From Isotricha intestinalis (taxonomy: Eukaryota > Ciliophora > Litostomatea > Vestibuliferida > Isotrichidae), in contig JAJJLU010003635.1 of the NCBI GenBank assembly GCA_023807065.1, positions 1 to 43,334 of the forward strand: a DNA stretch of 43,334 nucleotides, written 5' to 3'. The notes beneath the pieces were generated by a model. That model saw only the letters and a program-made list of their open reading frames with translations, had not been told where the DNA came from and made no database searches. Shown here one piece after another: positions 8,303 through 18,749 of the stretch; the stretch's first letter is position 1, and each line of letters starts with the position of its first letter. A program made the position numbers and the translations under genes.

Positions 8303-10375
8303 ATGGAAAGGAACTTTAGAGAAATGGAAAATAGATTAATAGAAATAACTAGAAAATATCAAGAAAAAAAAGAGCAATCAGAGAAATTAGAAAATGAAAA
8401 AAATGAAATGGAAAAGAAAATAAAAGAAATGGAAAATAAAATAATAGAAATCAGAAAAATAGAAAATGAAAAAAGAGAAAAGGAAAAGAAAGTAAAAGAA
8501 ATGGAAACTGAATTATCAGAAATAAATATAAAATATCAAGAAAAAAAAGAGCAATCAGAGAAATTAGAAAATGAAAAAAATGAAATGGAAAATAAATTAA
8601 AAGAAATAACTAAAAAACATCAAGAATTAGAAAATGTCTCACTTAACTTTATCTTTCCAAAGTTTAATTTTAAATGTAATATACATTTTAAAGAATTATA
8701 CTATTATTGTACTAAATGTAATAAAAATATTTGTGAAAATTGTTTAAATGAAAAAGAACATAAAACACATAAATTAATTCCTTTTAATGAAATTCAAATT
8801 TCAGAAAATGAAAAAAAACAGATTGAAAAAATTTTTTCTAAAATTGAAGAAAAAATAAAAAAAATGAATGAATTGAAACATAAATTATTTCTATTTTTAA
8901 ATAAATTTAAATCTAATAGTGCATCAAGTTATAAAGAAAATTCTCAAGATAATTTTATAAAATATTATAAAGATTTTTTAAATATTATTAATGAAAGACT
9001 AAATATTGAAGATTTATATTTTATTAAATTTAAAAATAATGAAATTACTTGTGAACATGAAATAAAAACTGAAAATTTAAATGAGGAAATTCAAATTATT
9101 AATTGCTTTGAAGAATCAAATAAAAAAGAAAAAAAATTTAAAGGAGACAATAATGAAAATGAAATAAAACAAAACTGTGAAATTATAATCAATAAAAAGA
9201 AAGAAAATTTCCAATTTCAATATGATTTCAAAATAGAAGATAAATATAAAATTAAAATATTATTCAAAAAAGATTTATCAAATTTAAATTATATGTTTAA
9301 TATGTGTACAACTTTAATTTCAATAAATTTTTCTGAATTCGATTTTTCTAAAATAAAAAATATAAGTAGTTTATTTAATTATTGTGTTTCATTAAAAAAA
9401 ATAGATTTTTCAAATGTCAATACAGAAAATGTCATTAATATGTTTGCTTTATTTAATGAATGTAATTCTTTAAATAATTTAAATTTAAAAGATTTTAACA
9501 CTAAAAATGTTAGTAATATGAAAGGAATGTTTCAATCATGTAATTCATTATCAAATTTAAATATATCTAATTTTAATACTGAAAATGTAAAAGATATGTC
9601 TATAATGTTTCAAAAATGTGATTCTTTAACCTCTTTAGATTTATCTCATTTTAATACTAATAATGTTGAAAATATGAGTTATATGTTCTCTAATTGTTGT
9701 AATTTAGATAAGTTAAAAATATCGAATTTTAAAACTGATAAAGTTGAAAATATGGTTGCTATGTTCAATAATTGTTGTAAATTAAAACAATTAAATTTAT
9801 CAACATTCAACACTGAAAATGTTACAAATATGGATTATATGTTTAATCAATGTATTTCTTTGTCAAATATAAATGTATTAAATTTTAATACTGAAAAAGT
9901 AATAAGTATGAAATCAATATTTTCAAATTGTAATATTTCATTTTTAGATTTATCTAATTTTAATACTCAAAATGTTAAAGATATGAGTTTAATGTTTTCA
10001 GATTGTACTTCTTTAAATTCAATTGATTTAGGTAATTTTAATACTCAAAAAGTTACAAATATGAAAAAAATGTTTTTTAATTGTTCTAGTTTAACTTATA
10101 TTGATTTATCAAGTTTTAATACTCAAAATGTAAAAGATATGAGTTTTATGTTTTATAATTGTTGTGCTTTAAAAAATTTAGATTTGTCTTCTTTTCAATC
10201 TGATAATGTTGAAACTATGGAACAAATGTTTGCTTATTGTTCTTATTTAAAAAAAATCAATTTAAAAAATTTTAATGTTAAAAATGTTAAAAACACACAA
10301 AATATTTTTCAAGAATGTAATAAAGATTGTAAAATAGAAACTAAAGATGGAATCCAAAAATGTGCAATATTTTAA
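8303..10375 (+). CDS. coiled-coil / B-box zinc finger / DUF285 repeat protein with C-terminal CaaX box
   Basis: 690 aa, one exon. Residues 1-115 are a charged coiled coil containing a 59-codon tandem duplication. Residues about 122-165 form a B-box-type zinc finger (CNIH, then YYCTKC, CENCL, EHKTH). A second helical stretch follows (about 165-220). Residues about 320-680 are 13 units of about 26 residues with the pattern NM-xx-MF-xx-C-x-SL-xx-L-x-LS-x-FNT-xx-V, the DUF285 (BspA-type leucine-rich) repeat best known from bacterial surface proteins. There is no signal peptide or membrane helix. The last four residues are CAIF, a CaaX prenylation motif, so I infer a cytosolic protein held on a membrane by a prenyl group. 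The B-box and coiled coil resemble the partner-binding half of TRIM proteins, but no RING is present. The function is unknown; a scaffold or recognition role is inference. Confidence 0.85.
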   Translation: MERNFREMENRLIEITRKYQEKKEQSEKLENEKNEMEKKIKEMENKIIEIRKIENEKREKEKKVKEMETELSEINIKYQEKKEQSEKLENEKNEMENKLKEITKKHQELENVSLNFIFPKFNFKCNIHFKELYYYCTKCNKNICENCLNEKEHKTHKLIPFNEIQISENEKKQIEKIFSKIEEKIKKMNELKHKLFLFLNKFKSNSASSYKENSQDNFIKYYKDFLNIINERLNIEDLYFIKFKNNEITCEHEIKTENLNEEIQIINCFEESNKKEKKFKGDNNENEIKQNCEIIINKKKENFQFQYDFKIEDKYKIKILFKKDLSNLNYMFNMCTTLISINFSEFDFSKIKNISSLFNYCVSLKKIDFSNVNTENVINMFALFNECNSLNNLNLKDFNTKNVSNMKGMFQSCNSLSNLNISNFNTENVKDMSIMFQKCDSLTSLDLSHFNTNNVENMSYMFSNCCNLDKLKISNFKTDKVENMVAMFNNCCKLKQLNLSTFNTENVTNMDYMFNQCISLSNINVLNFNTEKVISMKSIFSNCNISFLDLSNFNTQNVKDMSLMFSDCTSLNSIDLGNFNTQKVTNMKKMFFNCSSLTYIDLSSFNTQNVKDMSFMFYNCCALKNLDLSSFQSDNVETMEQMFAYCSYLKKINLKNFNVKNVKNTQNIFQECNKDCKIETKDGIQKCAIF
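8353..8415 (+). repeat. 63-nt exact direct repeat, copy 1
   Basis: Identical base for base to 8530..8592. The offset is 177 nt (59 codons), so the reading frame is kept. It encodes a KYQEKKEQSEKLENEKNEME segment of the coiled coil. Confidence 0.9.
8530..8592 (+). repeat. 63-nt exact direct repeat, copy 2
   Basis: Second copy of the segment at 8353..8415. The lack of synonymous differences points to a recent duplication or gene conversion. Confidence 0.9.
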
Positions 10376-10604
10376 TTTTTTATTTTTAACAATAATTTTA
10401 ATATTTTAATTCTCTCTCTATAAAATTTATATTAATATTGTGTTTTATCATTAATTTATTTTTTTAATAACTGAAGTAGTTTTTTAATATAGAATAAAAT
10501 AATAATAACAATGAAGTAATGGAAATAATAAAAAAATAAATCAAAAAAAATGAAATTATTAAAAAAGAAAATTTAAAAAAATAATTTTTTCAAAATATAT
10601 ATTT

Positions 10605-12249
10605 TTAGTTATTTGTTAAAGATAATATTTTCAATAAAATTTTATCATTAACTCTTTCAATATTATTTTCTTCATAATATTGTTTTCTCAAACTTAATTT
10701 ATGTATATCAATTTTACCTTCATTTGAATGAGAAGAATCAGATTGTAAAATATAATTAGAATAATCAGTAAATAAAGAATCAGAAATTTCAACAAGAGAA
10801 TTTTTAGAAGTTAAATTTTGTTTGCTTCCCATTTCTTTTTTTTTTTTAACTTTCCTAATATCTTCAATCTTTTTTTGATTTAAATCAAAAATAATAAAAT
10901 CATTTTTAGTAGTAAAAACATAGAAATTAGCAAGTAAAGTTTTTCTAATTAATTTCCCAATTTTATTTTTGCAAATAACATTAGACCAAACAATTTTATT
11001 AATTAAAGCTCCAGATTTTAAATCTCCAATAATACTAGAATAAATAATATCTTTATTAATATCAAATACTTTAATTGAATGATCATTAAAACCAGAAACA
11101 ATAAAACCAGAATCAGAAATATCAAAACAAGTCATTGAATTAATATTACTTTCATTTTCATTGTTATATATTGGATCTATTGAAAAAGTATCTTTACCTT
11201 CAATTTTTATTTTACATAAACCAAAATTACTTAAAAGATATATTATATTTTCATTATAATGTTTCATATCAATTACTTCAATATCTTTATTTGGTTTTGA
11301 ATTAAAAACTCTTTTTATTAATATATTTAAATCATATTGAATATATGGATTATTCACTTGATTTTCTATTTGATTAGTATAATGAGTTTGAGTTTCTCTT
11401 ATTTGGAATGAACCTAAAAAACCTAATTGATCTATACATAAAATATCATATAATTTATCTGTGTTTATATTAGAAATTGATGATACCCCTGTATATGTTA
11501 TTATTTTTATTAATTTTTTTATTTGAGCTTTAAATCCATATGATATGTTACTACTTACTATTGGTAATATTAATTTAAATTTGGGTTCATTTATTTCATT
11601 TAAATTATTTACATTTATTCTTGCTAAACTCATTTGTTCTATTTTTTCATATCCCATAAAATATGTTTCTTCCTTTCCATTCAAATCAAATATATCAAAT
11701 TGACCATCTGCTCTTGCTGAAATTAATATATTTTCACTTTCTCCTATTATTATCATATCATTTATTTGACTAAATGAATAAAATATTTTTTCAATTTGAG
11801 AATTATAAATATTAAATAATAAAATTAAATTACATGTTGATGAATTTGAACCTAAATCAGGAAGTATATTTGATATTATTGATGAAAATTCAGATGTTAT
11901 TAATACTGAAATTATGATAGTAAAAGGTTTTGTATCGAAAAATTGGAATTTTTTAAAAGTTATTCTTACTTGATCTGTAGGAAATAAATAAGTTAATAAA
12001 TCTTTTGGAAATTCAAAACTTTTCAAACGATTCATTCCAGTTTGTTCAGAAGCAACATTTTTTTTTTGAAGAATATATTTATTAATATTATTTAATAATA
12101 TATTTTCAATATAAGGACCAATATCAACAAAATATTTATAAGCATCATATGTTAAAGGTTGATAACTAGAAATATTAGTAACTGAAATTTCTTTTCCATA
12201 AATATTGTTTTCACTTGTTAAATTAGTTTTATTTATATTTTCTTTATTT

Positions 12250-12284
<35 letters not shown>

Positions 12285-13265
12285 TAATATAGAACTTTCA
12301 TATTCAGTTGATATTCCTTTTTCTTTCATTTCAATTTTTACAGTATTTATAGAAGCATCTTCTTTTTTATTATTAATATTTCTTTGCGCTAAAGCACTGG
12401 TCGTATCAAAATTTGTATAATCAAATTGTAAGAAATTAATATTTTGATCAGATAAAGTAATAGCACCTTTTAAATCATTAATTCTTTCTAATATTTCTTC
12501 TCTTTTATCTTTAAATTTTTGTTTAATTTTAGGTTGTAAATATTCATCATCCACATTATTAAATTCTGCATTTTCACCAAACATATCTTCAAAATCTTCT
12601 TTTTTTTCATTTTTTTTTACTTTTAATTCATTATCATCTTTTATAAAATCATTATAATCATCATAATCATCATAAAATTGTGTTTCTATTTTATTTAATT
12701 GCTCATTATACATTTTTCCTTTTGGTAAATTAAATCCATTATCATTTATTTTTTTATTTGCATCCATTGAATTTCCTTTTATTTTCATTTGAGGATTATT
12801 AATCAGTTTTTTGTTATTTAAATTATCTAAAATTTCTTTTGTTTTTTCATTTTTAATTTTATCAGCAGGAAATTTAATATGAAAAGGTTGTTCTTTATTA
12901 TTATTTTTTATATTTTGTGAAAGTTTAACATCTACACTTTTTTTTGTACTTGAAACAGAAGATGTAGTTTCATTAAATTTTGAAGCTCCATTAAATCCAT
13001 CAAATTTTGAAGCTGTCGAATTCATTGTATCTTCAATTTGAGTTTTTGGATTTTTATTTAAATTTCCTTTACTCATTGATTCTCTTAAATTCTGCTTTGT
13101 CTTTTCTGATTCTTGATCACGAATCACTGGCTGATTCTGCTTTACTACAGGTTGAATTTTTCCCTTTTTCATCTTTTGTAAATTTTTTAACTCATTGTTT
13201 ATAAAAGAATCTATGTCACTTTTTGGTTTTATTGGCTTCTCTTTTTTAACTTTTTTGGGAATCAT
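10605..13265 (-). CDS. DYNC2I1: WDR60-like intraflagellar-transport dynein-2 intermediate chain
   Basis: 886 aa, one exon, minus strand. The N-terminal half is disordered and charged, with an acidic patch (about 200-240) and a poly-Asn run (about 328-338). Around residues 265-315, the segment LKGAITLSDQNINFLQFDYTNF followed by a KGISTEYESS motif resembles the WDR60 linker with its DI(S/Q)TE element. The C-terminal half has WD40-type strands, for example MTCFDISDSGFIVSGFNDHS followed by IKVFDINKDIIYSS (about 710-745). WDR60 with WDR34 forms the intermediate chains of the retrograde IFT motor and links it to light chains and cargo. Length is a little below the human protein. I rank this above other WD40 proteins because of the linker motif and overall layout. 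It lies 174 nt downstream of the LAMMER kinase on the same strand. Confidence 0.72.
12252..12281 (+). repeat. (ATT)10 microsatellite inside the WDR60-like gene
   Basis: Ten perfect ATT units on the plus strand. Read as AAT on the coding strand they encode the poly-Asn run in the disordered N-terminal half. Length polymorphism between alleles is likely. Confidence 0.9.
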
Positions 13266-13439
13266 TTTTTTTTCCTTTTTTAATTAAGTATTTTTATTCT
13301 TTGAATGATATTTCTATTAATTGTTTATTTGAATTTCTGTTTAAATAAATCATAATTTAAAAAAATGGTAAAAAAAAGCAAAAATATATATAAAAAAATA
13401 AAAAAAAACTAACAAATAAATTAAAAATTTATATTAAAT

Positions 13440-15024
13440 TCAATCTTGAATATCCACAAAGAAAAAACTATGTTTTAAAGCTTCTTCTCCATTAGGTCTT
13501 TTATTTGGATCAACTTGTAACAGAAATTTTAAAAAATCTTTGAAAAAATAATGTTCAGCAGGAATAAAATGTTCAATTTGAATAAGATTATCAACAGCTT
13601 TAATAACATCATGTTTCTTATGTAAATAATTATAGTTAATACAATTTTTATTAAAATTAAATATCTTTCTAATATTATTTCCTTTAGAAATCATCCAATT
13701 AGGAAAATTACCACATATTTTTTCGATCATACATAAATGTTCTTGATCATCATGAGTAGGAAATAAAACTTCTCCAGAATATAGTTCATAAATAATACAA
13801 GCAATTGACCAAATATCACTTTTTTCATCCCAATTTGAACATTGTAATATATCTTCTGGTGCTCTGTATTGTCTTGTATTTATCACATCACTTATATTAT
13901 CTTTTTTATATAACACTCCTCCAAAATCTATTATCTTTAATTCATTATTTTCTATTGATGGAATATAATATGGCTTATTTTCATCAAATAATATATTTTT
14001 CCCTTTTTTATTCTTATATATTAAAGATTTTTTTACTACGTTTATTGGAAGTTTTTCTGGGTTTGTTGTTATTGTGTAATTTGAATTTGAAAATAAAATA
14101 TTTTCTGGTTTTAAATCTGAGTCAATTAAACCATTTTTATGTAAAAAATTGACTCCTTGTAATATTTCCTTTGCATATAATCTTATTTGACTTAATGGAA
14201 AACCATGATAATCATTCATTTTAATATAATCATATAAACTAAATCCTAATTTTTCAGTTACTATTCCTAAATATTCTATATTATCTTTTTCAAAAAGAAA
14301 ACTTTCAATTATTTTCATACAATGAGAATTATTTTCTTTATCTTTTTCTTTAATATCATATAAAATTTCTGCTTCTATTTTTCCAGAATCAATATATCTT
14401 TGAACTGGTTTAATAACTTTAATTGCGTATTGTATGTTGTTTTCTAAATTTTGACATAGAAGAACTCTTCCAAATGCTCCATCTCCCAGTAATTTAATGA
14501 TCTAATAAAAAAAAAATTAATTTATTTTTAATTACTTTATATTTATGATTAATTAAATCGCCAATAATAAATTTAAAATGAAATTTGTTACTTTTGATTA
14601 CAGTTTTTGAATAAGATAAATTATTTTTATTTTTATTTTTATTGTATCTATAATAAACTCTGCATCTTTTATAATGTCCACTTAAACTATTTGAAGGGCT
14701 TTTCCAACGATGTTCTCTATGATGATGTTTTGAAAATTTCCTTCTATGAGATTTTCTACTTAAATCTCTACTTCTACTTATTTTATGATAATGTTCACTT
14801 GTTGATTTTCTTTGTCTTCTGTGGTGGTGATGATGGTGATAATGTTCTTTATGATGATAGTGCTTTAAAGATATTGATGTATATGAATCTTTTCTAGGTG
14901 ATGATCTATTGTTTGAATGACTGTGAAAATATTTTTTGTATTTGTGATATGGATGATGGCGATTCATATTTATTTGAGAAATCTCATTTTTTCTTTTTTT
15001 TGTTATGTGGGAAGAAAAAACCAT
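13440..15024 (-). CDS. LAMMER/CLK-family dual-specificity kinase with His-rich N-terminus, two exons
   Basis: Exons are 15024..14536 and 14501..13440 on the minus strand, giving 516 aa. The 34-nt intron (GTAATTAAA...TATTAG, 14502..14535) falls in the first strand of the kinase domain; splicing restores HKYKIIKLLGDGAFGRVL. Residues about 40-125 are rich in His, Arg, Ser and Lys with a run of six His, in the position of the RS domain of CLKs. Catalytic landmarks are the Gly loop GDGAFGRV, VAIK-type lysine in YAIKVIK, the catalytic loop IDSDLKPEN, the DFG in IIDFGG, the activation end NTRQYRAPE, and a LAMMER motif written EHLCMIEKICG. This family phosphorylates SR splicing factors in the nucleus. 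TGA is the stop. All key catalytic residues are present, so an active kinase is expected. Confidence 0.92.
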
Positions 15025-15275
15025 TTTTTTTAAGTATCTTTAATAATGTTTATTTTTTTTATATTTTATGTTCACGATAGGTTTCTAATTTTTTTTTGAA
15101 TTATTTTTTTTAGAATAGTTAATTTAATTAAAATGGACAATTAAAAGATTATTTTATTTATATTTGCAAAATTGATAAAAAAACAAAAATATTATTTTTA
15201 ACTTTTAAACCAAACATTAAATAATTAAGAATTTTTTAATTTAAAAAAATTATTTTGTTAAAAAGGTAGATATAT

Positions 15276-17639
15276 TTAGTTAGTAGACTTGACTAAAATA
15301 TCTTCTAAATCAAATTGAACATATTTTCTTTTAATACTTTCAGGCCATTCACTTTCAATTAAAGGTAAAGTAAAAACTCCAAGGAAAAAATAAGGTTCTG
15401 CAAAAATAGGTATTTGAATAATTTCACTTTCTCCATTTTCTTTATTTTCAACTTTTTCTTTAGTATAAGCAAAAGGTTCAGTTAAAGGAGCCATTAATAA
15501 AAATTTAGTGTTTAAAATTAAAATTAATCCATTTCCAGTTATATTATTTATTTCAAAAGTTCTCATCATATATTTTATACTACTTCTTATATTTGAAAGA
15601 TTAAATTCTCCTTTTGAAAAATATTTTATTAAATGCTTTATATTTTTATTCTGATATACATCTAATGTTATATATTCTGGTAATTCAAAACATTGATCAA
15701 AATCAGGATTATTTAAAATCAATTCAAAATTTGGTTTTTCTTTTTTATTTTTGATGAATTTTTGTTTAGAATCATTAAATAATTCTCTTTTTTTTTTTTG
15801 AATTTGTTGATGTAATTTTTCAACAAAAGGAAATTTTTCCCTTTTTAAATCTTTACATAATTCAGGAATGATTTTAATTTTTCCAGTATTAAAACTTTTC
15901 CAATCTGAAAATTTATAAGGTAAAATTTTATAAGTAGCATAACCTTTAGTTTTAATAACCATTTCAATGATATTGGTTAAGAAATCATCAGAAAATAATT
16001 CAGAATCATCACTTGGAAAATTAAATAAATTACTTGTATTAGTAATAAATTCTTCTTTTTGATAAGGAGGGATTTCATCATCATAAAATTGTAAATCATC
16101 ATTTGTAAAATCCATTAATCTCAAAGAAGGTAATTTACCAAAATCTTTTATTAATATTTTATCTTTTTTTAATTTTTCATTTGGTAAATTTGGTTCATAT
16201 GTTGTTGGTAAATCTGGATTATGAATTCTTTGAATTAAAGGCTCTTTTTTTTCCTCTTCTTTTTTTTCTTCTTCTTTTTTTTCTTCTTCTTTCTTTTCTT
16301 CTTTTTTATTCTTATCTTCTTTCTTCTTATCGTCTTTCTTATTATCTTTCTTATCATCTTTCTTTTTATCATCTTTCTTATTATCTTTCTTATTGTCTTT
16401 CTTATTGTCTTTTAAATCTATTTTATCATCTATTTCTATTTCTTCTAAATTTTCTTCTACTTTAGGAACTATTATTGGCTTTTCTTTTGGAATTAATTTA
16501 GGACCTTCTGGCTCTAATATTGTGTTTATTAATGTTTCTCCATAAAATGTAAAATAGGGATTTATTAATAATTGGAAATTTCTATCTTCGAATTTTTCTA
16601 CTAATAATTCCTGATCGAAAAATTCTATTGGAATATCAAAATCTGGATAACATACAAAATTTATTTCTTTATATTCTTTTGGTGGAATTACTGGTTCTAT
16701 TGGTAATCCTGTTTCAGGATCTATTTCTACTTCTTTATTTTCTTCTTCTTCTACTTTTTTTTCTTCTTCATTCTTTTCTTCTTCTCCTTCTTTTTTTTCT
16801 ACTTCTTCTTTCTTTTCTTCATCTTCTTTCCTTTCTTCTTCTTCTTTCTTTTCTTCTTCTTCTTTATTTACTTCTTCTTCTTCTTTTTTTTCTTCTTCTT
16901 CTTCTTTTTTTTCTTCTTCATTATATAATCCTTCTGCTTTTAATTTTTCTATTTCTTCTTCTCTTTTTTTCCTTTCTTCTTCTTCTTCTCTTTTTCTATC
17001 AAGTTCTTCATGATATTTATCATATATTTCTTTTTCTACATATGAATTTCTTATTTCAATAACATCAACTTCTTCTTTATAATCATTATTTTTAGGAGTA
17101 AATTTTTCATTATATTTAACATAAACTTTCATATCATCAATATTTTTTTTTTCATAATCTGATTCAATAGTATTATATTTATAATAAATAGTATCATAAT
17201 GTTCGATTGGAATTTTTTCAAGAGCATTTGAAATTTTATCAGAAATATATAATCCTTTTGTCCTACAAATATATTCTTTTTCAACTAATAAACTATTTTC
17301 TTTTGTTAAATTTGTAACTTCCATTTGAGAAACTTGTAAAAAATATTCTTCATCTTTTTTTATTAATTTATCATATTTAAAAGACTCTGCAATTAATTTA
17401 AAAAATTGTTGTTGTCCTCCAATTTGAGTTCCATTAGAAAACATAATTAAAGGATGAGTTTTTTTTAAAATTCCAAATAAATTGCAAATATCTTCACAAT
17501 AATTTTCCCATTCACTTGGACTTTTTAATACTATTGTAAAACGAGAACTTGGATATAAATTTGCTATATTTTCTGCTACTATTATACATTCTGATGTCTC
17601 TTCACTGTTTGGTCTTCCTGCTATTATTATTGATGTCAT
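15276..17639 (-). CDS. protein with MDH1B N-terminal module, charged linkers and unrecognised C-terminal domain
   Basis: 787 aa, one exon, minus strand. Residues 1-105 match by eye the N-terminal module of MDH1B (the ciliary malate dehydrogenase-like protein): a start of SIIIAGRPNSE, then a WENYCEDICNLFG helix and a HPLIMFSNGTQIGGQQQFF segment like MDH1B's SPIIW...GGKGLLLGG. The malate dehydrogenase fold does not follow. Instead there is a Glu/Lys coiled stretch (about 210-315), a block around 320-390, a Lys/Asp/Glu repeat region (about 405-470), and a folded-looking C-terminal domain (about 490-787) that I do not recognise. Axonemal or ciliary location is inference from the module and from the WDR60 and enkurin genes in the window. 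The start is 91 nt from the divergent SNARE gene. The stop is TAA. Confidence 0.6.
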   Translation of the reverse strand: MTSIIIAGRPNSEETSECIIVAENIANLYPSSRFTIVLKSPSEWENYCEDICNLFGILKKTHPLIMFSNGTQIGGQQQFFKLIAESFKYDKLIKKDEEYFLQVSQMEVTNLTKENSLLVEKEYICRTKGLYISDKISNALEKIPIEHYDTIYYKYNTIESDYEKKNIDDMKVYVKYNEKFTPKNNDYKEEVDVIEIRNSYVEKEIYDKYHEELDRKREEEEERKKREEEIEKLKAEGLYNEEEKKEEEEEKKEEEEVNKEEEEKKEEEERKEDEEKKEEVEKKEGEEEKNEEEKKVEEEENKEVEIDPETGLPIEPVIPPKEYKEINFVCYPDFDIPIEFFDQELLVEKFEDRNFQLLINPYFTFYGETLINTILEPEGPKLIPKEKPIIVPKVEENLEEIEIDDKIDLKDNKKDNKKDNKKDDKKKDDKKDNKKDDKKKEDKNKKEEKKEEEKKEEEKKEEEKKEPLIQRIHNPDLPTTYEPNLPNEKLKKDKILIKDFGKLPSLRLMDFTNDDLQFYDDEIPPYQKEEFITNTSNLFNFPSDDSELFSDDFLTNIIEMVIKTKGYATYKILPYKFSDWKSFNTGKIKIIPELCKDLKREKFPFVEKLHQQIQKKKRELFNDSKQKFIKNKKEKPNFELILNNPDFDQCFELPEYITLDVYQNKNIKHLIKYFSKGEFNLSNIRSSIKYMMRTFEINNITGNGLILILNTKFLLMAPLTEPFAYTKEKVENKENGESEIIQIPIFAEPYFFLGVFTLPLIESEWPESIKRKYVQFDLEDILVKSTN
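16240..16430. repeat. low-complexity coding repeat (Lys/Asp/Glu)
   Basis: Purine-rich on the coding strand, this segment encodes tandem KKDN, KKDD and KKEEE units of the MDH1B-like protein. It reads as poly-Leu/Phe on the opposite strand, which is a shadow and not a gene. Confidence 0.8.
16738..17000. repeat. low-complexity coding repeat (Glu/Lys)
   Basis: A second purine-rich stretch on the minus strand, encoding EEEEKKEE-type units predicted to form a charged single helix in the same protein. Confidence 0.8.
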
Positions 17640-17730
17640 TTTATTTTTATAAGGAGTTATTTACTTTATTAATTAACAAATTTATTTTTTTTTATTTTTT
17701 TTTTTATTTTTTTTTTTATTTATTTTTAAT

Positions 17731-18540
17731 ATGAAAAATGTAAAATAATAAATGTTTATTCTTTAGATTGATCAGAATGATATTCAATCAAATATTAAAT
17801 CTTTACAAGAAAAATATCTTTCTTTAAATAAAGATTTTAAACAACTTCAAAATTTAGGGAATAAAAATAATGAAAATTTGGCTCATTCAATGTCAACTTA
17901 TTCAAAATTAAAAAATAATATTTCTTCAGAATTTGATATAATAGACCAATTAATAAAAAATATAGAAAATTCTCCATTAAAAGAATCTTATGAAGTAAAA
18001 TAAAAAAATTATATAAAACAAAAAAAAATAAAAATTAAAAATTTATAGAAAGAAATAAACCAAGTTTTTACAATAATAAACAAGAGAAAACTGGGAGAAA
18101 AATATGAAGAATTTAAAGAAATAACAAAAAAAGTAGATTTAAAAATGACAAATTTCATTCCAATATATGATGCAGAAGAAAAAGAAGAAATAAATGAAGG
18201 ACCAATTAAAGGAACTCTTCAAATAACAGAATATTCAAATTCTTTAGCAGAAAGAACAGAAGCTTTAAAACAAGCAAAAATTATTTCTGGTCAAATTGCA
18301 GATTTATCTAATGATATGAGATATGAAGTTATTAAACAAGGAGAAAAATTAGATGAAATTGATGATAATATGCTTGCTGTTGATGAAAATGTTGAAAAAG
18401 GATTAAATGAATTAAAACAAATTGAAGTTATTACTAGGGCTTCAAAAAAAAGATTGTATTGTTTACTTACTTTAATATTTATTGTTTTGGGTGTTATCTT
18501 ATATTATGTTTTTAAATCTATTAGAGGAAATAATAAATAA
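17731..18540 (+). CDS. tail-anchored Q-SNARE, three exons
   Basis: Exons are 17731..17739, 17767..17994 and 18049..18540, giving 242 aa. The introns are 27 nt (GTAAAATAATAA...CTTTAG) and 54 nt (GTAAAATAAA...TTATAG). Exon 1 encodes only Met-Lys-Asn. Residues about 1-105 are helical, as in the N-terminal bundle of many Q-SNAREs. Residues about 150-215 carry the SNARE motif with a central glutamine (VIKQGEKLDEIDDNM) and heptads on both sides (DENVEKGLNELKQIE). One C-terminal membrane anchor follows (LYCLLTLIFIVLGVILYYV), leaving a short lumenal tail. The zero-layer Gln and single tail anchor make it a Q-SNARE of the secretory or endosomal system. Qa, Qb and Qc cannot be separated safely by eye. 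Confidence 0.82.
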
Positions 18541-18749
18541 CAAATAATAATTTAAATTTAAAAAATTTAATATTTAATAAAATAATAAAAATAGAGAAAT
18601 AAAATTAGTAAATGAATTTCACTAAAAGTTAGAATAATTATGTTAGTCAAAAATGATAATTATCTTTTTTCCTTAAATTATTATTCTAAATTTTACGTAT
18701 TAAAAAATTTCATTTATTTAATTGTTTATAATTATTTATAAAAGATAAT

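Noticed and set aside
8303..10375. Bacterial contamination as the source of the DUF285 gene
   Set aside because: It has the same base composition and spacing as its neighbours, carries a B-box and CaaX box, and is flanked by eukaryotic genes.
15490..15640. ATP adenylyltransferase-like C-terminal domain in the MDH1B-like protein
   Set aside because: Only a vague strand pattern agrees; the catalytic HIT-type histidine motif is absent.
16181..17062. Plus-strand Leu/Phe-rich frames that look like membrane proteins
   Set aside because: They are the complement of the Lys/Glu repeats in the MDH1B-like gene.
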